The position numbers were made by a program, and so were the translations under genes. Positions 28,196 to 36,576 of a DNA stretch of 64,000 nt are shown one piece after another; positions within the stretch are counted from its first letter, which is position 1, and each line of letters opens with the position of its first letter. Under the pieces are notes generated by a model. It was not told the DNA's origin and made no database searches. It saw only the letters and a list, made by a program, of their open reading frames with translations. Origin of the DNA: Chlorobiota bacterium (lineage in GTDB: Bacteria > Bacteroidota > Ignavibacteria > OLB7); the NCBI GenBank assembly GCA_028287785.1, contig JAQBOZ010000007.1:186001-250000 (forward strand), read 5' to 3'.

Positions 28196-29233
28196 ATGGG
28201 ATTATTCGATAAGCTGAAGGGGAAGGTCAAGGAGGCGATCCAGGAGACGAAGACATCGATCCGGGAGACCGTGGACAACCTCCGCTACGACCGGCTGAAG
28301 GAGGGGCTCTCACGCACGCGCGAGGGGATTGCCGAGAAGATCGGCGTGGCGGCGCGGCAGAACAGGAAGATCGACGATCAGTTGCTTGATGAGATCGAGG
28401 AGGCGCTGATCATGGCCGATGTGGGGGCGGATACCACGATCGAGATCAGCGACAGCCTCCGCGAGCGCGTCCGCGCCGGCGGGTTCACCGATGCTCATGA
28501 CCTGAGCAGGCTGCTCCGCGAGGAGATCACCCGCCTCCTGTCGAAATCCCCATCCGGCCACGGCGACGGCGATCCGTTCGCCATCCCCGTGGACCATCGC
28601 CCATACGTGATCATGGTGGTCGGGGTCAACGGCGTTGGAAAGACCACGACGATCGGCAAGCTGGCCTACAACTACCGGAACGCCGGGCACAGGGTGCTGA
28701 TCGGCGCGGCCGACACGTTCAGGGCCGCCGCCAACGAACAGCTCGAGATCTGGGCGGAACGGGCGGAGGTGGAGATCGTGGGACAGGGGCAGGGGGCCGA
28801 TCCCGCGGCGGTTGCCTACGATACGATCCAGGCAGCGCTGAGCCGGAAGGCGGATGTGGTGATCATCGACACCGCCGGGCGGCTTCACAACAAGTCCAAC
28901 CTGATGGAGGAGCTCAGGAAGATGTCGCGCGTGATGCAGAAGCTGGCCCCCACCGCGCCTGATGAGGTGCTGCTGGTGCTGGACGCGACCACCGGGCAGA
29001 ACGCCATCCAGCAGGCGAAGGAGTTCACCCGCTCGGTGGATGTCACCGGCCTGGTCCTCACAAAGCTGGACGGAACCGCGAAGGGGGGCGTGGTGATCGC
29101 CATCGCCAACACGCTCGACATGCCGGTGCGGTTCATCGGCGTGGGGGAACGGATCGATGATCTTCAGCCGTTCAGCGCCGACGAGTTCGCCAGTGCTCTT
29201 TTTGCGATCGACACGACCGAGCCAGCCGAATAG
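28196..29233 (+). CDS. ftsY: Signal recognition particle receptor FtsY
   Basis: The 345-residue protein has the N and G domains of FtsY. The P-loop is GVNGVGKTTTIGKLA, with DTFRAAANEQLEIW, DTAGRLHNKSNLM and LTKLDGTAKGG following as the other GTPase and SRP-interface motifs. The acidic A domain is very short; the N-terminus (GLFDKLKGKVKEA) is a membrane-targeting amphipathic helix. FtsY docks SRP-ribosome complexes at the inner membrane for co-translational insertion. A neighbouring membrane-anchored protein begins 18 bases later and may be co-transcribed. Confidence 0.97.
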   Translation: MGLFDKLKGKVKEAIQETKTSIRETVDNLRYDRLKEGLSRTREGIAEKIGVAARQNRKIDDQLLDEIEEALIMADVGADTTIEISDSLRERVRAGGFTDAHDLSRLLREEITRLLSKSPSGHGDGDPFAIPVDHRPYVIMVVGVNGVGKTTTIGKLAYNYRNAGHRVLIGAADTFRAAANEQLEIWAERAEVEIVGQGQGADPAAVAYDTIQAALSRKADVVIIDTAGRLHNKSNLMEELRKMSRVMQKLAPTAPDEVLLVLDATTGQNAIQQAKEFTRSVDVTGLVLTKLDGTAKGGVVIAIANTLDMPVRFIGVGERIDDLQPFSADEFASALFAIDTTEPAE

Positions 29234-29251
29234 ATTTCAACCGGATCTCCC

Positions 29252-29995
29252 ATGCGTAAAGGATGCATCATCTTCACGGTTCTTCTGGTCCTGATCATCG
29301 CCGGAGCTGGATTTGCCGGCTATCGCTATCTCAGGAACAGCCTCGATATCTCCCCCGATCTGAAGTTCTATTCCAACAAGGATTCGGTGCTGGGGAAAAT
29401 CAGGAACCATGCCCCGGCGCCGGGGAGGAATGAACATCTCACCAGGCAGCAGGTAACGCTGTTCATCGGCGCGCTGGACTCCGCCGCTTCCGGCTGGCGC
29501 GATCTGAGAGCGGCCATCGATTCATTGCATATCCGCTCCGGAAAGGATTCGAGCGGGATGAATATCTGGGCAAGCCCGAAGCTGGTCCGCGAGATCATCC
29601 TCGCCCCCCTGGTTACCCGTCGCGCCATCGTGGGCTATCTGAACAGAAACAACCTCTCCTGGGAGGAATATATCTGGATCAAGGAGCGGACGGTGGCGGC
29701 GGCCGATATCAACGAGGGGGATCTGGACTCCGCGGAAACCGCAGTGATGCGCTCCCATTTCCGGCTCTACGGCAACGGCGCCGACGTCAAGAGAAAGCTG
29801 TCGCATTCGGATGATTTCTTCAGGAACGTCGCTCAGATCCGGAACGGCAGCCTGATCAACGATCACGACCGCGAGCTGGCGGCCCCCTACCGGGAGGTTC
29901 TCCTGAGCCGCGGCCTTCCCGCGCTGATGGGAACCGAAACAAACCTGACCGATAAGAACGGCGGCCTTACCCTGGGCCCGGTCGGAGAAGACTAG
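29252..29995 (+). CDS. Membrane-anchored hypothetical protein
   Basis: The 247-residue protein begins RKGCIIFTVLLVLIIAGAGF, one transmembrane segment with a positively charged N-terminus. The rest appears helical and soluble, predicted outside the cytoplasm. I recognise no family. It follows ftsY after 18 bases and ends before a hairpin at 30002-30035, so ftsY and this gene form a likely operon. Confidence 0.7.
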   Translation: MRKGCIIFTVLLVLIIAGAGFAGYRYLRNSLDISPDLKFYSNKDSVLGKIRNHAPAPGRNEHLTRQQVTLFIGALDSAASGWRDLRAAIDSLHIRSGKDSSGMNIWASPKLVREIILAPLVTRRAIVGYLNRNNLSWEEYIWIKERTVAAADINEGDLDSAETAVMRSHFRLYGNGADVKRKLSHSDDFFRNVAQIRNGSLINDHDRELAAPYREVLLSRGLPALMGTETNLTDKNGGLTLGPVGED

Positions 29996-30001
29996 GGCAG
30001 A

Positions 30002-30066
30002 CCGTTGAAGGACCTGCGGCGTTGGCCTTCAACGGTCGCTCATTGCGGCGTCCTCCCGGACGCCGC
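30002..30066 (+). terminator. Two hairpins after the ftsY transcript
   Basis: CCGTTGAAGG/CCTTCAACGG (30002-30035) and GCGGCGTCC/GGACGCCGC (30045-30066) are stable stems directly after the stop codon at 29995. Neither has a long T run. They probably end the ftsY transcript or protect its 3' end. Confidence 0.5.
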
Positions 30067-30328
30067 ACCCGCTCAGGTTCGGCCGCCTTGCAGCTGATCG
30101 TCCTTGAACAGTCTGCGGGTTCGGAGTACGCCGAAAGCACCAGCCGCTGTATTCTTCTTCAAGCCCGCGTAATATTCCTGCGCGAAGCATCGCCCCGCGC
30201 AAGCGCACACCCTGAGGATTCGGTGTGACAAATCATGCCGACGATAATAAAGCTTGCCTTCCGGGGATGGTCTGCGTATGTTTGTAGCCCGCTTCGATAC
30301 AACGGCAACGTAATCTGAAGCGTCACAT
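30067..30328. other. Intergenic region upstream of the tRNA
   Basis: About 260 bases with no gene. It should contain the tRNA promoter; I cannot point to one with confidence. Confidence 0.3.
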
Positions 30329-30401
<73 letters not shown>

Positions 30402-30404
30402 CTC

Positions 30405-30441
30405 AAAACGCCGATTCTATATCAGAATCGGCGTTTTTCGT
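30405..30441 (+). terminator. Replacement terminator carried by the island
   Basis: AAAACGCCGATTCT and its complement form a 14-bp stem with a short ATATC-type loop, and TTTTT is part of the 3' arm. It lies right behind the tRNA 3' end and thus ends the tRNA transcript, while the tRNA's probable original terminator now lies at 33694-33730. Confidence 0.8.
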
Positions 30442-30588
30442 TATTGGGAACAAGAACGAGGCATTAGCAAGCAGCATTATCATATCTGTAGGGTAAACGG
30501 AGACGTCCCGTTCTCCCTAGAATGCCCTATTACTTCTTGATTAGCTTCAAAGAGTAGATTTAAACTAGCTACTTAAGCGTAAGCGTTT

Positions 30589-30658
30589 CCCTATCTTCGC
30601 CGTTCCAACCTATACAGATTCCCCCGATAGGGCTTCCCTGGTCACTTACACCCTATCG
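30589..30658. promoter_or_regulatory. Three CCCTATC boxes upstream of the R-M genes
   Basis: CCCTATC at 30589-30595, its complement GATAGGG at 30626-30632, and CCCTATC again at 30651-30657 are spaced by about one to three helical turns. They are all within 105 bases of the first R-M start codon. Such arrays can be regulator operators in restriction systems, but no controller gene is present. Confidence 0.3.
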
Positions 30659-30689
30659 TACACCTTCAAACGACTTCTATCCAGTCACA

Positions 30690-32549
30690 ATGGCAAAAAA
30701 ACGTCACTCTGAGTTCCGAGCTTACATATGGATCGAAGCACAACTAAAGCTCAGAGACTGGAACACGGATAATCCGAATAGTACCCCTTTAGGCGAGGTA
30801 TGGACACAAGGAGAGTGTCTTGCCGATCCCGAGATCAAAAAGGCATTGGGTCAGGCGCGGCCAGAGAACGTTGTTAAAGTCGATAGTTCCACCTTCTGGG
30901 TAATCGAAGCTAAAGAGGGTAAGGATAGCATTAATAAGGCGACTCAAGAAGCACAGGAGTATGCCGAGACTATCAACCACACTTCGAATATTGTTTCCGC
31001 TCCGCTCGCCACTGGCGTAGCTGGCAATCTGAGCCATGGTTACGAAGTACAGACCTTCATTCGATTGAATGGAGCTTGGAGACGTGTAACCGTTGGGGCT
31101 TTTCCACTGACACGTTTCCTCTCAAAGGAGGAGGCTCGTAGACTGATCGCAGGGAACACATCAAGCCTTACCCGCCCTGAACTGACAGTAAACGAGGTCA
31201 CTCAGCTCTCGATCCAAATCAATGAATCTCTGCATAAAGCCAAAGTCGAGAAAGAACGTCGAGCTTTGATTGTGGCTTTTTTGCTGTTGGCTTTGAAGGA
31301 GGATCCCACCTTGACGCTGAAAGGTGACCCCGAAATTTTCATTAGCGACATCAACGCACGGGCAGAACGTGTTTTCAAATCCAGTGGAAAGGCTGATCTA
31401 TGGAAGAGCGTCGCCATTCATACGGCGTCTGATAAAGCTGCGGATGTAGCAGGCGCTTTGAGCCGAATCATCACGCTCTTAAAGGATGCTGACATTCTTC
31501 ATGCTGTAGCTACAACTGACATTCTCGGTAGCTTTTTTGAGAGCTTCTTGCGGTATGGAAATACGAGTAAGGATCTGGGAATTGTATTCACCCCACGTCA
31601 CATTTGCTGGCTTGGTGCAGAGATCCTTGCCATAAGCCCATCGGATATTTTGTTCGACCTAGCAGCTGGAACTGGAGGGTTCCTTATAGCCGCCTTTAAT
31701 AGGCTTCGTGAAACCCTACCTATCCAAGAGGCTGGGGAGTTCGCTGCAAAGAATCTTTTCGGAGTTGAAGCTTCTGAACGTGTCGCTGCGCTTACGTTTG
31801 TCAACATGTATTTCCGAGGAGATGGGAAACATAATCTGAAGACAGATTCCTGCTTTAACTGGAATCTTGTTCAGGTATCGCATGGAAAATCGGAGTTTCA
31901 AAATACTTTAGGTTCTAATATCACCACTACGCCAGGTGCAACTAAGATCCTCATGAACCCGCCGTTTGCATTACGCGATACTGACGAAGTAGAATCGCGA
32001 TTTGTAGATCATGCCCTGGCACAGCTGCAAGATCGTGCCTTGCTTTTCGCCGTACTACCTACTTCCGTCATGTACGAGCGTAGCGATCGAGATTGGAGGC
32101 AACGCTTACTCGCTTCTAATACACTAGTGGCTGTAATGCTGTTTCCAACCGACCTGTTTTACCCCGTGTCAACGGAAACGCTTGCTATAGTGGTAAGGAA
32201 GGGCATACCGCATAATATGCAGACTGATGTTCTTTGGGCAAGAATAGGAGACGATGGCTTTATTAAGCGCAAAGGATTCCGAGTAGAAAAGAGCGGGGTT
32301 GGATATAAGAAGATATTGGAGCCTGTGAAGAACATTCTATCATCTTGGATTGCCTTAGGAGTAAAGGGCGCTCCATTACAGGGCGAATATGAGTTTGCGA
32401 CCATTCGCTCAGATGAGCTAATACCTCAGGCACATCTGGGAACGCCTCAGTTAAACCAAACCCAATATTTGCGTGAAGCTAGGCGGGTTTTCCGAGAGGT
32501 AACGACACAGCTATGGGATCAACTGGAAGAAACAGGAGGGGGACTCTAA
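30690..32549 (+). CDS. Restriction-modification fusion: N-terminal nuclease plus N6-adenine DNA methylase
   Basis: This 619-residue protein has, near its N-terminus, VVKVDSSTFWVIEAKEGKDS, a PD-(D/E)xK-like pattern with Asp65 and Glu73-x-Lys75. A helical linker follows, and then a gamma-type amino-methyltransferase: IVFTPRHICWL (about 299-308), motif I FDLAAGTGGFL (322-332), GVEASER, and catalytic motif IV NPPF (423-426). The layout matches single-chain R-M subunits such as BcgI-A (type IIB/IIG), which cleave and methylate with a separate specificity subunit. The following gene overlaps the stop (TAATG) and encodes that subunit. If Glu73/Lys75 are not catalytic, this is a methylase only. Confidence 0.8.
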   Translation: MAKKRHSEFRAYIWIEAQLKLRDWNTDNPNSTPLGEVWTQGECLADPEIKKALGQARPENVVKVDSSTFWVIEAKEGKDSINKATQEAQEYAETINHTSNIVSAPLATGVAGNLSHGYEVQTFIRLNGAWRRVTVGAFPLTRFLSKEEARRLIAGNTSSLTRPELTVNEVTQLSIQINESLHKAKVEKERRALIVAFLLLALKEDPTLTLKGDPEIFISDINARAERVFKSSGKADLWKSVAIHTASDKAADVAGALSRIITLLKDADILHAVATTDILGSFFESFLRYGNTSKDLGIVFTPRHICWLGAEILAISPSDILFDLAAGTGGFLIAAFNRLRETLPIQEAGEFAAKNLFGVEASERVAALTFVNMYFRGDGKHNLKTDSCFNWNLVQVSHGKSEFQNTLGSNITTTPGATKILMNPPFALRDTDEVESRFVDHALAQLQDRALLFAVLPTSVMYERSDRDWRQRLLASNTLVAVMLFPTDLFYPVSTETLAIVVRKGIPHNMQTDVLWARIGDDGFIKRKGFRVEKSGVGYKKILEPVKNILSSWIALGVKGAPLQGEYEFATIRSDELIPQAHLGTPQLNQTQYLREARRVFREVTTQLWDQLEETGGGL

Positions 32550-33043
32550 TGGAAACGCATATGAAGCCACTGAAAGAACTATTCACCTTTGATGCTGCTC
32601 GATCAAATGGGGTTAGCGACTATGCACCTGGCCCCATACCCTTTGTGACAAGCAAGGAGCAGAACAACGGGGTCGTGTCGTACATTACTCCGGAGGAAGA
32701 AGATCGCGTTTTTGTGGGACCAGCAATTGCAATCTCAGGACTTGGATATGCTTCTATCCACACTGGATCGTTTTTACCAAAAGGTAATGGTGGCGACTCT
32801 TTAACTATACTGACTCCAAAGCAACCCATGATTGTGGAGCAATTGATAGGAGTAGTGGCCGCGTTTAATACACTACACAAGTGGCGGTTCAGTTTTGGCA
32901 GGAAGTGTAACATTACCCGTTTAGAGGATTTGGAAATCCCTATAGATCCACCAACAGTACTCGACGAATGGAGTAATGAAAAGCAGCGGATCCAGGATAT
33001 TATTGCCAATGTCGAGAGCAAATTAAGTCACAGAGATACCTGA
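32549..33043 (+). CDS. Half-length specificity (HsdS-like) subunit with one target-recognition domain
   Basis: The protein of 164 residues starts at the ATG that overlaps the methylase stop (TAATG). GGAGGGGG precedes it. It is about half of a usual HsdS or BcgI-B subunit. Its body resembles one target-recognition domain (VTSKEQNNGVVSYITPEEE, GPAIAISGLGYASIHTGSF) followed by a short helical conserved region (EWSNEKQRIQDIIANV). Half-S subunits are known to work as dimers and read symmetrical bipartite sites. It may be intact, because it ends cleanly; alternatively it is the N-terminal half of a longer S gene cut by the adjacent IS remnant. Confidence 0.7.
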   Translation: METHMKPLKELFTFDAARSNGVSDYAPGPIPFVTSKEQNNGVVSYITPEEEDRVFVGPAIAISGLGYASIHTGSFLPKGNGGDSLTILTPKQPMIVEQLIGVVAAFNTLHKWRFSFGRKCNITRLEDLEIPIDPPTVLDEWSNEKQRIQDIIANVESKLSHRDT

Positions 33044-33115
33044 GGATTCTACTTTGAGCATGCTATGTGTTTTCGCAAACCTTATGAAGTTCCCCCGCTT
33101 TGGTAGAGCGATGAG

Positions 33116-33543
33116 TTAAGTGTCAGCAGCATGCTGACGTTCACATTGGTCGGGGCTCAGATAGCCCAATGTCGAGTGCCGGCGCTCGCGATTGTAGAAG
33201 CGTTCGATGTACTCGAAGATGCTCGCACGAGCCTCCGACCGGCTGCGATACTGCTGGCGATAGACCAGCGCCACCCTCAATGTGCAATGTCACGAATTGT
33301 CCCAGTGCCCTCGCGGCTCATGCTTGGGATCATCCTCCAGTCACTGAGCATCTGCCGGAACGCTGTCGCACAGTACTGGCTCCCGCGATCGGAGTGATGC
33401 ACCACGCTGACTCGGTGGCATCGACCGCCGAGTCAGCGTGGTGCGCGGCACACTACCCAATTGACGTGCTTGCCTGATTCATTGCTCAGACGGGCTGCTC
33501 CCTGTTGGAACTCCTTGGTAAATACTCTGCGTTGTTCTGCCAT
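33116..33543 (-). pseudogene. IS3-family transposase remnant
   Basis: The minus strand keeps the start of orfA (33433-33543: MAEQRRVFTKEFQQGAARLS, then a stop after 36 codons). After a break it keeps parts of orfB: VVHHSDRGSQYC, then WRMIPSMSRE, then after a frameshift GHWDNS with a stop, and the C-terminal EYIERFYNRERRHSTLGYLS ending at 33116. The DDE core before HHSDRG is lost, so it cannot transpose. A perfect 16-bp inverted repeat (33400-33415 and 33428-33443) sits at the orfA/orfB junction. I could not identify the IS ends. Confidence 0.85.
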
Positions 33544-33667
33544 GTCGATCTCCCTGGGACCTAAAATAGCCCCTTATCCGGTACTCTACCGAATCGAGGA
33601 AGGTTCAAACCGATTTCGAGCAAAACGAATGGTTTTACCAGATGTAGTGCACCCTTTAAAACTGCTC

Positions 33668-33690
33668 GGTTCAAGTCCTGTCCCCGCTAC
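33668..33690 (+). repeat. Right attachment-site repeat (attR), 23 bp
   Basis: Exact second copy of the tRNA-fMet 3' end at 30380-30402. The flanking base on each side differs. It marks the right border of the island and was originally the real tRNA 3' end or its duplicate. Confidence 0.85.
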
Positions 33691-33693
33691 AAA

Positions 33694-33730
33694 AGAAAAG
33701 GCCTGAGTTGAACGACTCGGGCCTTTTGCG
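33694..33730 (+). terminator. Probable original tRNA-fMet terminator, now displaced
   Basis: AAAAGGCCTGAGT and its complement ACTCGGGCCTTTT form an imperfect stem with a TGAACG-type loop, followed by GCGTTT. It lies immediately after the right repeat, where the terminator of the uninterrupted tRNA gene would be. Confidence 0.6.
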
Positions 33731-33765
33731 TTTCCCCCTGATCCCACCAATTTCCGTCCAGCGCC

Positions 33766-34605
33766 ATGCGTCTTCAGACGATGCCGTACGATGCCTCACA
33801 GCTTGCCTTCATTCGAACCGGATCGGGCCCTCCCGTGGTGATGATCCACGGCAATCCCGCCACGCACACGCTCTGGCGACCGCTGGCGGAACGGCTGGCG
33901 GCGGCGCGCACCGTCTACGCCATCAACCTCCCCGGATTCGGCGGCAGCCCCGCCCCCGCAACGGCGGATCAGTATACTCTCCGGTCGCTGGCGCGGCTGG
34001 TGCTGGAGTTCGGAACGATTCAGGGGTTTGAACGGTTCGATCTGATCGGGCACTCCTTCGGCGGGGCGATCTCCATCACGATGGCCGATCTCTTCCCCGA
34101 TTCGGTCAGATCACTGGTGGCGATCACGCCGATGACCGATAGAATCCCGATGCTCGCGCGGCTGGCCCGCGTCGCGCCGCTGGAATGGATGGCCGGGACG
34201 CTCTGGAATGCGGCTCCGTCGCGGCTGCGAAGGGAGTTCGCGGGCCGGTGGGCGCACGTGAGCTACGGGAAGGGATATTCGCCGGGAAGGGCGGCCGAGG
34301 TCGCGATGGAGGCGGACAGGAAAGGCCTGGTGCGGGCGCTCTGCGGGCTGGTACGGGAAACCGACTATGGCTCCTATGGCGAAACGCTCGGCAGGCTCGG
34401 CGCGGCCCACCGTCAGCCGGTGCTGCTGGTGGGAGCTGGCGAGGACAGCATCATCCCGGCATCGCATTTCGAGCACCTGTGTGGGCGATTCCCGAGGGCC
34501 GAACGCCATATCTTCCCTGAAAGCGGGCATGTCCCGATGTGGCAGCATCCCGATGACCTTGCCCCCCTGATCCGTCGCTTCTGGGAAAAGGCCGGGCCGG
34601 TCTGA
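33766..34605 (+). CDS. Alpha/beta hydrolase
   Basis: The 279-residue protein has the alpha/beta hydrolase fold. VVMIHGNPATHTLW forms the oxyanion region, GHSFGGAIS carries the nucleophile Ser, and GHVPMWQHP carries the catalytic His near the C-terminus. VGAGEDSIIPASH should hold the acid. It has no signal peptide, so it works in the cytoplasm, perhaps as an esterase, lipase or C-C hydrolase; the substrate is not evident. The start could be Met1 (33766) or Met6; no clear ribosome site decides. A GT2 gene follows 41 bases later on the same strand. Confidence 0.88.
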   Translation: MRLQTMPYDASQLAFIRTGSGPPVVMIHGNPATHTLWRPLAERLAAARTVYAINLPGFGGSPAPATADQYTLRSLARLVLEFGTIQGFERFDLIGHSFGGAISITMADLFPDSVRSLVAITPMTDRIPMLARLARVAPLEWMAGTLWNAAPSRLRREFAGRWAHVSYGKGYSPGRAAEVAMEADRKGLVRALCGLVRETDYGSYGETLGRLGAAHRQPVLLVGAGEDSIIPASHFEHLCGRFPRAERHIFPESGHVPMWQHPDDLAPLIRRFWEKAGPV

Positions 34606-34646
34606 ACGATGCACCGCACTCCCCCCTCGCTATCGAACCGATTATC

Positions 34647-35795
34647 ATGCTTATCTACGCCCTGGTCATCTTCATCGTCACCCTCCTCTGGCTGGGGCTT
34701 CTCCTCTACGCTAGGAGCAGACAGCGACACATCCGCGATCTCCCGCCGATGACCGGGACGTGGCCCTCCATCTCCGTGATCGTCCCCGCGATGAACGAGG
34801 AGGAGACGATCGAACCGGCGATGCGCTCCCTGCTTGCGCTGGACTATCCCGATATCGAGATCATCGCCGTCAACGACCGCTCCACCGACCGGACCGGGGA
34901 GATTCTGGACCGGCTGGCGACGGAGCATCCGGGGAGGCTTCGGGTGATCCATGTCACCGACCTGCCGGCCGGATGGCTCGGCAAGTGCAACGCCCTCTCG
35001 GTCGCGGCGCGGCATGCCCGCGGGGAGTGGATACTCTTCACCGACGCCGATGTCGTGTTCGAGCCGGACGCCATCCGTATCGCCGCGACCTTCGCCGTTT
35101 CAGGTCGCGCCGATCATATCGTCCTCTTCCCCCGCATGCTCTGGGGCGATCCGGTGGAGGCGGCGCTGCTGGCCTTCTTCGCGATGGCGTTGACGATCGG
35201 CTTCCGGATGTGGCGGGTGGAGTCGCAATCGCTCAGGGCGTTCGTCGGCATCGGGGCGTTCAACATGATCCGGCGGGAGCTGTACGAGGGGTTCGGCGGG
35301 CACGCGCCGCTCCGGCTGGAGGTGGCCGACGACATGAAGCTCGGCTATCTGGCGAAGAAGCATGGCGGCCGATCGATGGCAGTGCTCTCCGGCGGAAAGG
35401 TCCGCGTCCGCTGGCGCATGGGAACGGTGGATACGATCCGGGGACTGGAGCGGAGCGGCTTCGCGGGAATCGATTTCAACTGGCCGAAGACGATCGCCTC
35501 CATCGTCCTCTGCGCTGTTCTGATGCTTGGGGAATACGCGCTGCTGATTGTTCCGGCGGCCCCGATCGTCCATCTGCTGGCGCTTGCATCGATCGGGCTG
35601 ATCATCGTGATCTACGCGGCGGAATCGCGCTCCGGCGGCTTTCCCTGGTGGGCCGGCATCCTCCATCCGGTGGCCTGCGTCCTCTTCATCTACGCGTTTG
35701 CCCGGTCGGCGATCGTCACCTCCATCCGTGGAGGGCTGAGCTGGCGCGGCACATTCTATTCGATCGCCGAGCTGCGGCGCGGCACAGTGCGCTAG
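34647..35795 (+). CDS. Membrane-bound glycosyltransferase family 2
   Basis: The 382-residue protein starts with a membrane helix and has a GT-A catalytic domain: ISVIVPAMNEEETIEPAMRS, IIAVNDRSTDRTGEIL, the metal-binding FTDADVVFEPDAI, and EVADDMKLGYLAKKHG (catalytic EVADD region). Three to four C-terminal helices follow. It resembles HpnB/cell-wall glycosyltransferases that use lipid or hopanoid-type acceptors. The acceptor cannot be assigned. The gene may share a transcript with the hydrolase upstream. Confidence 0.85.
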   Translation: MLIYALVIFIVTLLWLGLLLYARSRQRHIRDLPPMTGTWPSISVIVPAMNEEETIEPAMRSLLALDYPDIEIIAVNDRSTDRTGEILDRLATEHPGRLRVIHVTDLPAGWLGKCNALSVAARHARGEWILFTDADVVFEPDAIRIAATFAVSGRADHIVLFPRMLWGDPVEAALLAFFAMALTIGFRMWRVESQSLRAFVGIGAFNMIRRELYEGFGGHAPLRLEVADDMKLGYLAKKHGGRSMAVLSGGKVRVRWRMGTVDTIRGLERSGFAGIDFNWPKTIASIVLCAVLMLGEYALLIVPAAPIVHLLALASIGLIIVIYAAESRSGGFPWWAGILHPVACVLFIYAFARSAIVTSIRGGLSWRGTFYSIAELRRGTVR

Positions 35796-36066
35796 CAGAC
35801 TGTTGGAATAGTTCGGTTGTTCAACATTCTGAGCAATCATCCGAATTGCCTGGTACATCAAGGCTCTGGTTCGGGTCTGCTGAACGATCATCGAGGCAAA
35901 CCATCTTCATTCTTCAAGCTCCGTCAGGAGCGCGCCGGTTGTAGCAACGATGGCTTCCTGTTCTCTCAAGCCCCATCGGAGCGAACCATCTTAACATCGA
36001 TGAGGAATGGTTCGCTCCGATGGAGCTTGAAATCATTAAAGGCACGGCGCAACTACAGCCGGTTCG
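35796..36066 (+). repeat. Palindromic repeat family, copy 1 (left part, interrupted by copy 2)
   Basis: From about 35874 the sequence matches the 307-bp repeat family in plus orientation: the GTCTGCTGAACGATCATCG segment, the CCGGTTGTAGC arm, and the inner pair around CTCCATCGGAGC with its complement. The left terminal repeat is missing or too diverged to recognise. It stops at 36066, where copy 2 is inserted, and resumes at 36379. Bases 35796-35873 between the GT2 gene and the repeat show no gene. Confidence 0.75.
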
Positions 36067-36368
36067 GCAGTGACTCAGGTTAAGATGGTGTAGATGATGC
36101 CCAGAGTCATATCCGGCCTGCGTCTTCCCAGCCCCATGGGGGCGTACCGGTTGTAGCATCGCCATCCCCTCCATGATCCCAAGCTCCATCGGAGCGTACC
36201 ATCCTCGCATGCCGGCGGAATGGTACGCTCCGATGGAGCTTGAGTGGGAAACGGAGGCATCGTTACTACAACCGGCACGCTCCTGACGGAGCTTGAAGAA
36301 TGAAGAGAGGATCGTCGATGAATCATTGCCCTGTCAACCGGGGAGCTGGATTCAAACTGAGTCACTAC
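36067..36368 (-). mobile_element. Palindromic repeat family, copy 2, inserted inside copy 1
   Basis: A 302-base unit in minus orientation has ends GCAGTGACTCAG and CTGAGTCACTAC, which are 12-bp terminal inverted repeats with one mismatch. The 10 bases AGCCGGTTCG occur directly before (36057-36066) and directly after it (36369-36378), a target-site duplication. Within it are the nested palindromes of the family. It has no transposase gene, so it is a MITE-like, non-autonomous element. Confidence 0.8.
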
Positions 36369-36452
36369 AGCCGGTTCGCCCCGATGGGGCTGTCAGGAGA
36401 AATGCCGGATGCGCTGCATGATGCTGAACGGCATCCCAAAATGAGTCACGAT
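36369..36452 (+). repeat. Palindromic repeat family, copy 1 (right part)
   Basis: After the duplicated AGCCGGTTCG the sequence continues as CCCCGATGGGGCTG, exactly where the family consensus should go on after the CCGGTACG arm, and ends at ATGAGTCACGAT, a degraded terminal repeat. Together with the left part it makes one complete copy without its left end. Confidence 0.7.
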
Positions 36453-36576
36453 CAACTGCATCCGCCGCCGAATAGCGCGCTGACTCAGGATGTAACCGTA
36501 TGCAATCCCCCTGGTTCCCCCTGCAACCAGTAGCCGTGTTCGTTGTAATGTCGCTCGCACGAAACCAGGAACATCC

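Larger units (their letters stand above)
30403..33667. mobile_element. 3.3-kb genomic island inserted at tRNA-fMet
   Basis: The region between the two 23-bp repeats has visibly lower GC and different codon use from its surroundings. It holds a new tRNA terminator, a nuclease-methylase fusion gene, a single-TRD specificity gene and an IS3-family remnant. I find no integrase. The element is therefore either mobilised in trans, or has lost its integrase. Confidence 0.8.

Noticed and set aside
33131-33477. Plus-strand frames over the IS3 remnant
   Set aside because: The minus strand encodes the recognisable transposase; the plus frames are shadows.
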